From assembly GCF_019752415.1 (NCBI RefSeq), contig NZ_JAIEME010000012.1, positions 1 through 56,027 on the forward strand: a stretch of DNA of 56,027 nt, in the 5' to 3' direction. Shown piece by piece: positions 14,279 through 25,689 of the stretch (positions are counted from its first letter, which is position 1; each line of letters begins with the position of its first letter). The translations under genes and the position numbers were made by a program. The notes beneath the pieces are model-generated. The model saw only the letters and a program-made list of their open reading frames with translations, ran no database searches and had not been told where the DNA came from. Source of the stretch: Nitrosomonas sp. GTDB lineage: Bacteria > Pseudomonadota > Gammaproteobacteria > Burkholderiales > Nitrosomonadaceae.

Positions 14279-14494
14279 ATGAGCACTAAAGACCTTTACG
14301 CCTTGGCGGTAGAAAACGGCATGACCGATGAAGAATTCGTTAAGGAAGTCAGGGAATGCTTCGCAACGCACATGTCGCTTATTCTGGCTGGAATGGATCA
14401 AGGTACGGAATACACACACGAATTCTATTTTACCGATCACACCATAATGATTGAATGCCGGAAAGTAGAAAATAGCAATATAACGATTAATTGA
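14279..14494 (+). CDS. 71-residue hypothetical phage protein
   Basis: ATG 14279 lies 4 nt after the previous stop. The product begins MSTKDLYALAVENGMTDEEF and is helical then beta-rich (EFYFTDHTIMIECRK). No family recognised. Operon position supports it. Confidence 0.6.
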   Translation: MSTKDLYALAVENGMTDEEFVKEVRECFATHMSLILAGMDQGTEYTHEFYFTDHTIMIECRKVENSNITIN

Positions 14495-14509
14495 GCAAGG
14501 AAAAATTAT

Positions 14510-14833
14510 ATGCAGCCACAAGAAATTGAAGTTTTGGAGCGGCACACTCAGGCGCTGAATGCATTGGCAGACGCACTCAGAAGCAAGGGAGTCGATGTGC
14601 CAGACGATAAAAGGCTATGGACTGCACAAATATGCGCTGATTATCTAGGGATAAAGAGCGCAAGATCATTCATAGAACACACCGCATCACTTCCAGATTT
14701 TCCCGACGCGGTGCCAATTCCATCGGTCCGGAGCTCATCAACCGCACAACGCAGATGGATTGCAAAAGAAGTACAGGATTGGGTATTATCGAATCGGGAT
14801 AAAGTGCAGGCTCGAAGGAAGTCACGTAAGTGA
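14510..14833 (+). CDS. Probable excisionase / AlpA-like DNA-binding protein
   Basis: The 107-residue product has a helical first 30 residues and then RLWTAQICADYLGIKSARSF and RRWIAKEVQDWVLSNRDK, the winged-helix pattern of AlpA/Xis-type regulators (HTH_17). It is the last gene of the rightward early operon and ends 54 bp before the attachment core, where lambda has xis. No integrase follows on the phage side of the core. It would guide excision; naming it xis is by position and fold, not by sequence match. Confidence 0.65.
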   Translation: MQPQEIEVLERHTQALNALADALRSKGVDVPDDKRLWTAQICADYLGIKSARSFIEHTASLPDFPDAVPIPSVRSSSTAQRRWIAKEVQDWVLSNRDKVQARRKSRK

Positions 14834-14862
14834 TTACGTTTAAATTACGGAACACGCGACGA

Positions 14863-14884
14863 AAACCAGCATAAAAGCTGGTTT
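14863..14884 (+). terminator. Hairpin between excisionase gene and att core
   Basis: AAACCAGC and GCTGGTTT pair perfectly around ATAAAA. The T-run is only three, so termination would be weak. It directly borders the tRNA-like core and may also mark the prophage end. Confidence 0.5.
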
Positions 14885-14887
14885 CCC

Positions 14888-14907
14888 GATTCCGGCCCCG
14901 GGCACCA
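14888..14907 (+). other. Attachment core: tRNA-Leu 3' end
   Basis: GATTCCGGCCCCGGGCACCA equals the T-loop, T-stem, acceptor and CCA of a bacterial tRNA-Leu (UAA type). No tRNA body lies upstream: bases before 14887 form a phage hairpin instead. It is therefore a duplicated attachment site, the prophage-distal end, oriented as the tRNA on the plus strand. The intact tRNA-Leu gene should be beyond the left edge. Confidence 0.75.
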
Positions 14908-14998
14908 CCAAAGAATTTCAATTAGTTTCATATCGTATCAAATCCATTGTAATTATTAAGAATTGATTGTATCAAGAGATAGCATAACATTTCTTGAT

Positions 14999-15022
14999 AT
15001 ACCGTCATGCAAGATACCGTCA
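14999..15022 (+). repeat. Direct repeat ATACCGTCA x2
   Basis: Two perfect 9-bp copies (14999-15007 and 15014-15022) lie 15 bp apart, between the att core and the integrase start. Integrase arm-type sites look like this, but the case rests on position alone. Confidence 0.35.
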
Positions 15023-15023
15023 A

Positions 15024-15128
15024 ATGCTCACCGATACCGCGATAAGAAACGCTAAATCGCGAGATAAATTTTACAAAGTAAGCGACAGCAGCGGGCGCTC
15101 AGACGCTTCAGGTCGATGCCAATGGTGA
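15024..15128 (+). pseudogene. P4-type integrase, N-terminal remnant
   Basis: The frame reads MLTDTAIRNAKSRDKFYKVS and DSSG, the first residues of P4-like tyrosine integrases (DUF4102 domain), then loses similarity at about 15096 and stops at 15126-15128. The catalytic domain is absent. It starts 117 bp downstream of the tRNA-Leu 3' end in the same direction, the normal place for such an integrase. It belonged to an older element at this site, most of which is gone. Confidence 0.75.
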
Positions 15129-15598
15129 TGCACAGCCGACATGGAAATCAAGGTGATCGGCACGCCACTTGCCGCTGGTGACTTCATCTATTCACCTTTC
15201 GGTGGGCCTAGCGGTTTCGGTATCTGATCCCACAAGGGGTTGCATAATTGCAAGCTTGGGTTCGCTATTTGGCGTGCCCCGGTTTCAATTTAATGTCGCT
15301 TGTGCCGCAATGATGAGAGATAATGGTTATCCATCAAACAACTGCCATGACACAGTCCGTTAAAATAAGCCACACCGGTTCCAAGGAGTTCTAAAGACCT
15401 TCGTCGGTCATCATTGTCTTCAAAAATGGTTTCACTGTGATCTCCATGCGAAGTCACGTATACAGCGACTCGGAAATTCCAATCGGAGTGGTCTTTTCAT
15501 GGTTAGGGTATACAGCTATTTTTCTGTGTTCGCGTTCCCTTTTGTGCTATAAATTGTATCTAAGATGAATATCAAAATATAAGCGTAGTATTACACGA
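15129..15598. other. Noncoding scar after the integrase remnant
   Basis: I see no gene in this 470-bp stretch. Short open frames have no ribosome sites or recognisable content. It is probably the junction left by deletion of the older element, plus the promoter of the RIO kinase gene just before 15599. Confidence 0.5.
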
Positions 15599-16453
15599 AT
15601 GAAAACTCCAAAAAGAATTGAGCCACTGATCCAGGACGGCTTCATCGATGAAGTTATCCGTCAATTAATGAGTGGCAAGGAAGCTTCGGTTTATGTGGTT
15701 CGCTGTGGCGAAGAGATACGTTGCGCTAAAGTATACAAAGAAGCCAACAAACGCAGTTTCCGCCAAAGCACGGATTACACCGAAGGCCGCAAAGTAAAGA
15801 ACAGCCGTCGCGCCCGCGCCATGGAAAAAGGTACCCGATATGGCCGAAAGGCACAGGAAGAATCCTGGCAAAGTGCCGAGGTAGATGCTCTGTATCGACT
15901 CGCTGCTGCTGGAGTGCGTGTACCCAAGCCGCATCATTTCCATGAGGGCGTACTACTGATGGATCTGGTCACTGACAGCAATGGCAACGCGGCGCCGCGG
16001 CTCAACGAACTTGTACTGACTGCGGAGCTATCTCGTGAATATCACCGTATACTAATTACGCAGGTTGTTCTGATGCTGTGCGCTGGGGTTATCCACGGTG
16101 ACCTATCTGAGTACAACGTGCTAGTCGACAGCACCGGCCCAGTTATTATCGATTTGCCACAAGCTATCGACGCAGCCGCCAATAACCAAGCCTGTAAAAT
16201 GCTGCTACGTGATGTAGAAAACTTGGCTGTTTATTTCGGCCAGTTTGCACCCGAATTGCTAGCCACCAGTTATGGTATGGAGTTATGGACACTTTATCAG
16301 AGCGGACAACTACATCCGGATAGTGTTTTGACCGGGCACTTCGAACGTATTGAGAAACCAGTTAACATTCAAAGTGTTCTGCGTGAAATCGATGACACAC
16401 TAAAGGAAGAAGAAGCGAGGAAGCTTTATCGTGCACTAAATGCACATCAATGA
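15599..16453 (+). CDS. RIO-type serine/threonine protein kinase
   Basis: The protein has 284 residues. SGKEASVYVV is the RIO-type nucleotide loop, CAKVYK carries the ATP-binding Lys, HGDLSEYNVL is the catalytic loop with Asp, and VIIDLPQAID holds the metal-binding Asp. This is the bacterial PA4780-like RIO group. It is intact and stands alone. Substrates in bacteria are poorly known; cytosolic. It is the first normal chromosomal gene after the prophage. Confidence 0.92.
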   Translation: MKTPKRIEPLIQDGFIDEVIRQLMSGKEASVYVVRCGEEIRCAKVYKEANKRSFRQSTDYTEGRKVKNSRRARAMEKGTRYGRKAQEESWQSAEVDALYRLAAAGVRVPKPHHFHEGVLLMDLVTDSNGNAAPRLNELVLTAELSREYHRILITQVVLMLCAGVIHGDLSEYNVLVDSTGPVIIDLPQAIDAAANNQACKMLLRDVENLAVYFGQFAPELLATSYGMELWTLYQSGQLHPDSVLTGHFERIEKPVNIQSVLREIDDTLKEEEARKLYRALNAHQ

Positions 16454-16474
16454 TGTTCAGTGCAAGTGTATGCT

Positions 16475-16597
16475 GTCAAAAATGGAGTTCGACAGATCAA
16501 GCGGCTTAACAATGTCACTGCTGCCGAAATTAATCGTATCGAAAAACGACTCAACAATCGGCCCAGAAAATGTTTAAATTTCAAAATACCCTACTAG
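16475..16597 (+). pseudogene. IS30-family transposase C-terminal remnant
   Basis: Reading from GTC 16475 to TAG 16597 gives VTAAEINRIEKRLNNRPRKC followed by LNFKIPY, the C-terminal signature of IS30-type transposases. The catalytic part and any left inverted repeat are missing. It lies in the otherwise gene-free 346 bp between the RIO kinase and thiS genes. Confidence 0.75.
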
Positions 16598-16799
16598 ATC
16601 TTCAGGGTCAGATACCGAATCACGAATCTAATACCGATAACGCAGATAATTTTTCAATAGCCTACTAAGTGGAACTGAACCGACTCGTAGTAATATTCAT
16701 AAATTTCTCAAATTACCCAATCTCCACATGATAAAATTCATCCTGAATTTTGATTGTTTGTCTGGCTAACCTGAAATATCAATCCCAACTTTATCATCA

Positions 16800-17003
16800 A
16801 TGATACAACTCACCATTAATGGACAACCGCAGCAATTTGAGTCGCCGATCAACGTGACACAACTTATCGACCATCTCGCATTGCACGGCAAGCGCATCGC
16901 TATCGAATGCAATGGTGAGATTATTCCACGCAGCCAATTCTCAGAACAAATTTTGGATCATGGGGATCAACTGGAAGTTGTCGTTGCAGTGGGCGGCGGT
17001 TAA
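16800..17003 (+). CDS. thiS: Sulfur carrier protein ThiS
   Basis: The protein has 67 residues with a beta-grasp pattern ([20 protein letters not shown]) and the C-terminal Gly-Gly (VAVGGG) that is adenylated and turned to thiocarboxylate. It donates sulfur to ThiG for the thiazole of thiamin. ThiG follows 47 nt downstream on the same strand. Intact, normal length. Confidence 0.95.
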   Translation: MIQLTINGQPQQFESPINVTQLIDHLALHGKRIAIECNGEIIPRSQFSEQILDHGDQLEVVVAVGGG

Positions 17004-17050
17004 ATCCCGCGCTATTCAACAAATATACCTTGGGTACAAAAAAGAATTTC

Positions 17051-17875
17051 ATGGATAACTTAGTGATTGCCGGTAAAACCTATACATCCCGCTTACTGGT
17101 TGGCACCGGTAAATACAAGGATTTCAGCGAAACCCGTGCAGCCGTTGAAGCCAGTGGTGCTGAGATCATTACCGTCGCGATCCGGCGTACGAATATCGGG
17201 CAAAATTTTAATGAACCCAATTTGTTGGAGGTTTTGCCGCCCTCGCAATACACCTTATTACCCAACACAGCGGGCTGCTATACCGTTGAAGACGCGGTGC
17301 GCACACTACGCCTGGCGCGTGAATTACTAGATGGGCACAGTCTGGTCAAACTGGAAGTGCTGGGTGATCCCAAAACACTGTACCCGAACATGGTGGAAAC
17401 CCTGAAAGCCGCGGAGATTCTGATCAAGGAGGATTTTCAGGTGATGGTATACACTTCGGACGATCCGATTATTGCCAAACAACTGGAAGACATGGGTTGT
17501 GTCGCCGTCATGCCGCTGGCTTCGTTGATTGGTTCGGGCATGGGCATTTTGAATCCGTGGAATCTGCAAATCATCATCGACAATGCCAAAATCCCGGTAT
17601 TGGTCGATGCGGGTGTCGGCACGGCTTCAGATGCAACCATTGCGATGGAGTTGGGTTGCGATGGCGTGCTGATGAACACTGCGATTGCTGCAGCTAGAGA
17701 CCCTGTATTAATGGCATCCGCGATGCGTAAAGCCGTTGAAGCCGGACGCGAAGCGTATTTGGCCGGACGCATGGCGAAGAAACTCTACAGCGCCAACCCC
17801 AGCTCACCAACGGATGGCGTCATCGCCCGCGCGGACACCACTACAAAAAAATCGGCAACGGGTAAATCCGCTTGA
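17051..17875 (+). CDS. thiG: Thiazole synthase ThiG
   Basis: The start ATG 17051 ([20 protein letters not shown]) is chosen over an upstream TTG. In 274 residues, the TIM-barrel blocks [26 protein letters not shown] and [14 protein letters not shown] are clear. It joins ThiS thiocarboxylate, dehydroglycine and 1-deoxyxylulose 5-phosphate to form the thiamin thiazole. The C-terminus is a short basic tail. It lies between thiS and trmB, a gene order seen in betaproteobacteria. Confidence 0.97.
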   Translation: MDNLVIAGKTYTSRLLVGTGKYKDFSETRAAVEASGAEIITVAIRRTNIGQNFNEPNLLEVLPPSQYTLLPNTAGCYTVEDAVRTLRLARELLDGHSLVKLEVLGDPKTLYPNMVETLKAAEILIKEDFQVMVYTSDDPIIAKQLEDMGCVAVMPLASLIGSGMGILNPWNLQIIIDNAKIPVLVDAGVGTASDATIAMELGCDGVLMNTAIAAARDPVLMASAMRKAVEAGREAYLAGRMAKKLYSANPSSPTDGVIARADTTTKKSATGKSA

Positions 17876-17907
17876 GTGCTCAACTTGTTGTTGCCATTTA
17901 GTTGCTG

Positions 17908-18573
17908 ATGCAACAAACCATCCGCAGTTTTGTGCTTCGTCAAGGGCGCTTATCCAATGCACAACGCCGCGCCTGTGAAACTTTGCTGCCTCAGTATGGC
18001 ATTCCTTTTGGCGAGAACCGGATAGATCTAAATCAAATTTTCGGCCGCCCGGCACCTAAAATTCTCGAAATCGGGTTTGGTATGGGCGAGAGCACCGCAA
18101 CTATCGCAAAAGCGCATCCTGAAAATGATTATCTTGGAATTGAAGTGCATACGCCCGGAGTCGGCAGTCTGCTCAATCAAATCGAGCATCTCGAATTGAC
18201 GAATTTACGCATCATTCAACATGATGCCGTCGAAGTACTGCAACACATGCTGCCAGCGGAATGTTTAGATGGCGTTCACATTTTCTTTCCCGATCCGTGG
18301 CCAAAAGCCAAGCACCACAAACGCAGATTGATCCAACCGGCTCTGGTTACTCGCTTGTGTGAGCATTTAAAAACAGATGGGTATATCCATGTGGCCACCG
18401 ACTGGGAAGACTATGCCGTACAAATTCTTCAGGTTTTAAGTCAGGAATCCCGGCTCGCCAACACCGCGGCAGATTATGCACCAAGACCGGAATACCGGTC
18501 ATTAACCAAGTTTGAACAAAGGGGAATCAAACTTGGTCACGGTGTATGGGATTTGATTTTTCAGAAAAACTGA
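17908..18573 (+). CDS. trmB: tRNA (guanine-N7)-methyltransferase
   Basis: The protein has 221 residues. [16 protein letters not shown] is the SAM-binding motif I, and [18 protein letters not shown] is the TrmB signature with the PDPWPK run. It methylates G46 in the tRNA variable loop. Starts at 17902 (TTG) or 17908 (ATG); the ATG is preferred. It lies 32 nt after thiG and is probably co-transcribed. Confidence 0.96.
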   Translation: MQQTIRSFVLRQGRLSNAQRRACETLLPQYGIPFGENRIDLNQIFGRPAPKILEIGFGMGESTATIAKAHPENDYLGIEVHTPGVGSLLNQIEHLELTNLRIIQHDAVEVLQHMLPAECLDGVHIFFPDPWPKAKHHKRRLIQPALVTRLCEHLKTDGYIHVATDWEDYAVQILQVLSQESRLANTAADYAPRPEYRSLTKFEQRGIKLGHGVWDLIFQKN

Positions 18574-18625
18574 ATTACCGATGTTTGTAGCAGAAATTCT
18601 GTTCAAGTGCAGAGAGCTGAACTAC

Positions 18626-19825
18626 TCATATTCCTTGTATTTTATTGTTATCAAAACCCCACTTAAGCGGGTCTTCAATATTTTCAATACTGTCCGTTCC
18701 TTTTGATAAATCTAAAATTTCTACTGGAATATGCGCGTTCGCTCGCGTAGAAAAGAAAATCTTAATGATGGGTGCTGTCAATTTCTTCTGGGATTGTTCA
18801 ATCACCACGCCCAATCGTCCGGATTTGAGCTTTACCAAAGTACTGGTCGGATAAATACCAATGGTTTTAACAAAAGCCTGAAAAATCTTCTCATCAAAAT
18901 GACCGGCCCATGTCGCCATTTTGTGGATTGATTCAGCAGGCGACCATGCAGGCTTGTAACAACGGCTTGAAGAAACGGCATCATAGACATCACAAACCGC
19001 CCCCATACGTGCAAACAAAGTAAGCGCGTCGCCGGATATTTTTTCCGGATAACCTTGCCCATCCACACGTTCATGATGATGCAAACAAACATCCAAAGCT
19101 GTTTCATGAACTTGATAACAGGATTTGAGGATTTCCCAGCCACGCTGTGGATGACTTTTTATAATTGCGAACTCATCATCCGTCAATTTTCCTGGCTTAT
19201 CCAGTACTTCACTGGGGATCGCCATTTTCCCGACATCATGGAGTAGCCCAGCAACACCGGCTTGTCTGAGCTGTTCACCACTTAACCCTAATTGTCTTCC
19301 CACTGCAACCATCAGCATACAAACCGCAACAGAATGTAAGTAAGTATACTCATTGACAGTTTTTAGCCGGATCAAGCTGAGTAATGCGTTCGAGTTCCGT
19401 TCCATGGATTGATTAATCTCATCAACCAATGATACCGCTTCCTCGATTTCAAGCGCTTTACCCATGCGAACATCGCTGAACATGGTCGTAACCGCTTCTT
19501 TTGCCTTTTTATGTATTTTTTTAGCAGCGTCCAGCTCTTCACCTACCGAAACTTTTTTAGCTGGCCGTGGTGTTTCAGTTTTTGGTTTATCTGAGTCAGG
19601 ATTAACAACAGTTGTAGTTTGCGTTTGTTCGCTTACGGCAACATCAAGACCTTTACTGGTATCAATCCATATTTCATCCAGGGGACAACTCAGGAGCTTA
19701 TCCAAATCTTTCTGCTGATCCAGCAGAAATGATTTCCTCCAAAACGGATGCTCTAACCAGTTCCCCTTAATTTCATGAATATACATTCCCAGTCGAACGT
19801 CACCAGCTTGCACTTTTTTTATCAT
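18626..19825 (-). CDS. HD-GYP cyclic-di-GMP phosphodiesterase
   Basis: Start ATG 19825 (MIKKVQAGDVRLGMYIHEI); a TTG nine bases earlier is weaker. The 399-residue protein has an N-terminal DUF3391 domain, then an HD-GYP domain with LLHDVGK (residues 194-200), HHHERVDGQGYP and metal-binding His, so it should be active and split c-di-GMP to GMP. A linker with Thr/Pro runs (residues 65-90) joins the two. No membrane span, so cytosolic. It stands alone, away from any visible sensor partner. Confidence 0.92.
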   Translation of the reverse strand: MIKKVQAGDVRLGMYIHEIKGNWLEHPFWRKSFLLDQQKDLDKLLSCPLDEIWIDTSKGLDVAVSEQTQTTTVVNPDSDKPKTETPRPAKKVSVGEELDAAKKIHKKAKEAVTTMFSDVRMGKALEIEEAVSLVDEINQSMERNSNALLSLIRLKTVNEYTYLHSVAVCMLMVAVGRQLGLSGEQLRQAGVAGLLHDVGKMAIPSEVLDKPGKLTDDEFAIIKSHPQRGWEILKSCYQVHETALDVCLHHHERVDGQGYPEKISGDALTLFARMGAVCDVYDAVSSSRCYKPAWSPAESIHKMATWAGHFDEKIFQAFVKTIGIYPTSTLVKLKSGRLGVVIEQSQKKLTAPIIKIFFSTRANAHIPVEILDLSKGTDSIENIEDPLKWGFDNNKIQGI

Positions 19826-20030
19826 AGAACTCAATATCGAAAGTAGAAAAGAAACAGCGGATTCAGGAACCTACCACCCCAGCTTATGCTGACAAATTAA
19901 ATCAAAATACCCCAACGGATCCTGAGTTTTAAAATGGTCTCATTAGTAACGGTCAACCCAAGAATTTATAAAGCAATATAATGACCTGATGCCACTCTTT
20001 CTTTAAATTTCAGAGATGAATCATGCAGCT

Positions 20031-20399
20031 TCAGTGTTTCTTTTGCTCAGTCCGGTGAACTTCCGTTTCTTCTATAATTTGTGCATCTTCGATAATAACC
20101 GTGTGATCTGCCTCAGCCTGTCGATTTATATCATCGGGTTGTTGCATTGCATTTTCAATTTTTCTGCGCAGCCACCAGAAGCGTATTCCAACCACCACGA
20201 CAGCCACTGCAAGTAAAGCAAGAAAAGCCGCAAAAAAGAAAATGCCCAACACAACCATAAGCGCAACAACCGGGATGAGTATTGCAATGGTGATCCAGCG
20301 GTTAACCGGAGAAACCGGCACACGGTGAAATTCTCCCGATTCATTTTGACGGTATTCAGAAACCTTGCTGATAACTATTTTCCTTTCTTCATCGTTCAT
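20031..20399 (-). CDS. Small two-span membrane protein
   Basis: The 122-residue protein begins MNDEERKIVISKVSEYRQNE and has two adjacent hydrophobic runs (residues 35-75, ITIAILIPVVALMVVLGIF and on) followed by an acidic tail. Its ATG overlaps the end of pepP by 4 nt. It is commonly placed beside pepP in related genomes. No function is known. Confidence 0.75.
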   Translation of the reverse strand: MNDEERKIVISKVSEYRQNESGEFHRVPVSPVNRWITIAILIPVVALMVVLGIFFFAAFLALLAVAVVVVGIRFWWLRRKIENAMQQPDDINRQAEADHTVIIEDAQIIEETEVHRTEQKKH

Positions 20400-21703
20400 T
20401 GCATCAGCTCCTCTATTTCGGCTATGGTTTTAGGTGCTGCCAGCGTCAAAAGTTCATAGCCGGTTTGTGTGACGATCACATCGTCTTCGATTCGTATCCC
20501 GATATTCCAGAAATGTTGCGGAACATTATCCGCCGGGCGGATATAACATCCCGGCTCAACGGTCAGCACCATGCCGGGTTGCAGCAGACGCCAATCGCCT
20601 TTTTGTTTGTACTCACCGGCATCATGCACATCCATTCCCAGCCAGTGCCCAGTCCGGTGCATATAAAAGCGTTTGTAATCTCCCGATTCCAGCACGGCAT
20701 CCACGCTGCCCTGACATAATCCCAGATCAATAAAGCCTTGCGCCAATACATGTAAAGCAGCTTTATGCGGATCGTTCCAGTTATTTTCCGGTTTCACTTG
20801 AGAAATGGCCGCGGCCTGTGCCGCCAAAACCAGTTGATAAACATCCTTTTGGGCAGCGGTAAATTTTCCATTAACCGGGAATGTCCGCGTAATATCCGAT
20901 GCATAGCCATCCAATTCACAACCGGCATCAATCAGTAATAAATCCCCCGATTTCAACTCGGCATTGTTCTCCACATAATGTAACACGCAGGCGTTGGCGC
21001 CACCGGCAACAATGGATGTGTAGGCTGGCGCTTGCGCACCGTGCCGGTAGAAGGTGTAAAGCAATTCCGCTTCAATCTCATACTCACGCATTCCCGGACG
21101 GGTTGTCTGCATCGCACGCTGATGCGCCTGGGTCGAAATATCTGCCGCCCGCTGCATTATTTGTAATTCATCCGTCCCTTTAATCAGACGCATTTCATCC
21201 AATAATGCACGGTAATCATGAATTTCACCCGGTGCAACCACACCCGTGCGCGATTGTTCCCGCACTCGGTTTAACCAACCGACGATACGTTGATCCCAGG
21301 CATGATCCTGTCCCAATGCAGTATAAACAGCAGGCTGATCCGCCAATAGTTTAGGGAGCAATTCATCCAGTTTGACAATCGAATACGCTTCATCAAAACC
21401 AAACGTCTCTTTGGCAGCTTCCGGACCATAGCGAAAACCATCCCATATCTCGCGTTCCATGTCTTTATCGCGGCAAAACAGAACATGCTTTGCCGGTGTT
21501 TTTTCTGTCGCGGCAATGAGCACCAGCACAGCCTCAGGCTCGCGAAAACCGGTCAAATAATAAAAATAGCTGTCAAACCGGTAAGAATAATGTGCATCCC
21601 GATTACGCAACCGTTCCGGAGCCGTTGGGACAATAGCGACACCGCCATGCATCTTGGATGCCAAAAGCTGCCGACGCGTGATAAAAGGTTGAATGTGTGT
21701 CAT
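20396..21703 (-). CDS. pepP: Xaa-Pro aminopeptidase PepP
   Basis: The 435-residue M24 peptidase removes an N-terminal residue before proline. The metal ligands are visible: DLLLIDAGCELDGYASDITR (two Asp), HRTGHWLGMDVHD (His), VLTVEPGCY (Glu) and GIRIEDDV (Glu). The N-terminal creatinase-like domain is present. Length is normal. It overlaps the following small membrane protein gene and lies 40 nt after murU on the same strand, so the block may be one transcript. Confidence 0.95.
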   Translation of the reverse strand: MTHIQPFITRRQLLASKMHGGVAIVPTAPERLRNRDAHYSYRFDSYFYYLTGFREPEAVLVLIAATEKTPAKHVLFCRDKDMEREIWDGFRYGPEAAKETFGFDEAYSIVKLDELLPKLLADQPAVYTALGQDHAWDQRIVGWLNRVREQSRTGVVAPGEIHDYRALLDEMRLIKGTDELQIMQRAADISTQAHQRAMQTTRPGMREYEIEAELLYTFYRHGAQAPAYTSIVAGGANACVLHYVENNAELKSGDLLLIDAGCELDGYASDITRTFPVNGKFTAAQKDVYQLVLAAQAAAISQVKPENNWNDPHKAALHVLAQGFIDLGLCQGSVDAVLESGDYKRFYMHRTGHWLGMDVHDAGEYKQKGDWRLLQPGMVLTVEPGCYIRPADNVPQHFWNIGIRIEDDVIVTQTGYELLTLAAPKTIAEIEELMQ

Positions 21704-21743
21704 AGCGAGATACTTTGAATTTTTAGACTGCGTCCATTGTTGA

Positions 21744-23466
<1,723 letters not shown>

Positions 23467-23688
23467 TTATGTATCCGGACAATTAACCGTTAATCAAAAA
23501 GACGATTCTCCAATGCATAACTGATCAAAGGGAGTGGCCTGGGAAATATCCCCTGCTTCTTAATACTGGAACCCTTCTCAATAACAGTGGATAATCAGAT
23601 CTTGTAAAGCTTTATCACATTCTGAGATTTTATCACGTCACTATCATCAGCTGATCAAGTGCTGGATCAGTCAACAAGGAGAACAGCA

Positions 23689-23994
23689 ATGCTTAATAAA
23701 AATGTAATCGACGAAATCAATGCCAAAGTCAGCGAAGTACTGCACAACAGTCCGGCCAAAGACATCGAAAGAAATATCCGGATGCTGTTATCAGGCGCCT
23801 TTACTCGGCTTGATTTAGTAACACGTGATGAGTTTGATGTACAACAGGAAGTTTTACAACGTACCCGCGAAAAATTAATGGTCCTCGAAGGTAAAGTTTC
23901 CGAATTGGAAGCGTTGTTAAAAAAATCTACCAGCCTATCACCCTCTCATACCGTAGAAGAAAAACAGGATAGTGAAGATATGCATGAAAAGTAA
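23689..23994 (+). CDS. ubiK: Ubiquinone accessory factor UbiK
   Basis: Start ATG 23689 has AAGGAGAACAGCA upstream; a longer frame starting at 23659 lacks a site. The 101-residue protein has the BMFP/UbiK pattern: an amphipathic helix ([13 protein letters not shown]), [20 protein letters not shown], then a coiled coil. It helps the UbiJ-centred ubiquinone-synthesis complex at the inner membrane. It stands just upstream of comM, its usual neighbour. Confidence 0.9.
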   Translation: MLNKNVIDEINAKVSEVLHNSPAKDIERNIRMLLSGAFTRLDLVTRDEFDVQQEVLQRTREKLMVLEGKVSELEALLKKSTSLSPSHTVEEKQDSEDMHEK

Positions 23995-24071
23995 GTTTAT
24001 TTAACTTATCTTTTATCATCTTTAAGTGAATTTCTGCTCGTACCAGCACACCCAGGATTACTAGCCCTCAA

Positions 24072-25583
24072 ATGTCACTCGCTGTCCTGTATAGCCGGGC
24101 ACTTTCAGGGATACAAGCGCCATTGGTGACAGTGGAAACGCATATCGCCAACGGTTTGCCTAGCTTCACCATTGTTGGACTCCCTGATACGGAAGTGAAA
24201 GAAAGCAAAGACCGCGTCAGGGCCGCATTGCAAAATGCGCAATTCAAGATTCCTGCTCAGCGCATCACCATTAATCTGGCGCCCGCCGACCTACCCAAAG
24301 AAAGCGGGCGCTTTGATTTACCCATCGCCCTGGGAATCCTGGCAGCTACCGGACAAATTCCCAAAGACAAATTGGATCAATATGAATGGGCGGGCGAGCT
24401 CGCTCTAACCGGGGAATTGCGCCCGATCCATGGCGCATTGGCGATGACTTACAATGCATCCCAATCCGGCCGTAGTTTTGTATTACCTCAACAAAATGCC
24501 GCGGAAGCTGCACTGGTAAATAAAGCCACCATTTATGCCGCCAAATCACTGTTACAGATCTGTGCGCATCTGAGCGGACGCGAACCCTTACAAATTTACA
24601 AAAATCTATTCAAAAACAACACCGAAAGCGGTGATTCGGCTTATCCTGATTTTGACGAAGTCAAAGGCCAAATCCATGCAAAACGCGCACTCGAAACAGC
24701 CGCTTCCGGTGGTCACAGTCTTCTGATGATCGGCCCGCCCGGTACTGGAAAATCCATGCTGGCCTCTCGCTTTCCCGGTATCCTGCCGCCCATGACCGAA
24801 GCGGAAGCACTAGAATCTGCAGCCATACAATCGCTCAGTTACGGCAGCTTCAATATCAGCAACTGGAAACGCCGTCCCTTCCGTTCCCCGCACCACACCG
24901 CATCCGGCGTGGCACTAGTGGGCGGCGGCAGCCACCCGCGCCCAGGCGAAATTTCACTCGCGATGCACGGCGTATTATTTTTGGATGAATTGGCAGAGTT
25001 TGACCGCAAAGTACTGGAGGTACTGCGCGAACCGCTGGAATCAGGAAAAATCACCATCTCCCGCGCGGCACGCCAAGCCGAATTTCCGGCACAATTCCAA
25101 TTGATCGCAGCGATGAACCCCTGTTTGTGCGGCTATTTTGGCCACCCTAACGGGAAATGTCATTGTACACCTGACCAAGTTGCCCGCTACCGCGCAAGAA
25201 TTTCAGGCCCATTGCTGGATCGCATCGATATGCAAATCGAAGTTCCGGCGGTGCCGCAGAATGAACTAATGCGACAACAAATAACCAGCGAGAAAAGCAG
25301 CACCATCCGCCAGCGCGTAGAAAAAGCTTACCAATTACAGCTTGACCGGCAAGGCAAAACCAACAGTCGCTTGAGCGTCAAAGAAATTGACCAACATTGT
25401 GCGCTGGATACCACCAGTGAAACTCTGCTCAAAAATGCCATCAGTCGTTTGAACCTATCTGCCCGCGCGTATCATCGAATTCTTAAAGTAGCGCGAACTA
25501 TTGCGGATTTATCAGGTACCAAGAAAATCAATAATCAGCATATTGCGGAAGCAATTCAATATCGCAGATTGGATAAGCATTAG
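24072..25583 (+). CDS. comM: YifB/ComM Mg-chelatase-like AAA+ ATPase
   Basis: The 503-residue protein has a Lon-like N-terminal domain, Walker A MIGPPGTGKSMLASRFPGI, Walker B GVLFLDELAEFDRK and a zinc-binding CLCGYFGHPNGKCHC. It is a hexameric helicase that helps branch migration during uptake of transforming DNA. Intact. It lies 77 nt after ubiK on the same strand. Confidence 0.93.
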   Translation: MSLAVLYSRALSGIQAPLVTVETHIANGLPSFTIVGLPDTEVKESKDRVRAALQNAQFKIPAQRITINLAPADLPKESGRFDLPIALGILAATGQIPKDKLDQYEWAGELALTGELRPIHGALAMTYNASQSGRSFVLPQQNAAEAALVNKATIYAAKSLLQICAHLSGREPLQIYKNLFKNNTESGDSAYPDFDEVKGQIHAKRALETAASGGHSLLMIGPPGTGKSMLASRFPGILPPMTEAEALESAAIQSLSYGSFNISNWKRRPFRSPHHTASGVALVGGGSHPRPGEISLAMHGVLFLDELAEFDRKVLEVLREPLESGKITISRAARQAEFPAQFQLIAAMNPCLCGYFGHPNGKCHCTPDQVARYRARISGPLLDRIDMQIEVPAVPQNELMRQQITSEKSSTIRQRVEKAYQLQLDRQGKTNSRLSVKEIDQHCALDTTSETLLKNAISRLNLSARAYHRILKVARTIADLSGTKKINNQHIAEAIQYRRLDKH

Positions 25584-25689
25584 GTTTCATGCTGCATCTG
25601 CTTTTAAAACCAAATTAGAAAACCTGATATTTGTTTTTTTATTCTTCATTCTAGACCTGACACCGGCTTTCTGACACCGGCTTTCAGGC

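Noticed and set aside
14670-14921. Minus-strand frame across the att core
   Set aside because: No ribosome site; opposite to the excisionase-like gene and noncoding core.
15169-15363. 64-residue plus-strand frame
   Set aside because: No ribosome site, odd composition and no family match; lies in a deletion scar.
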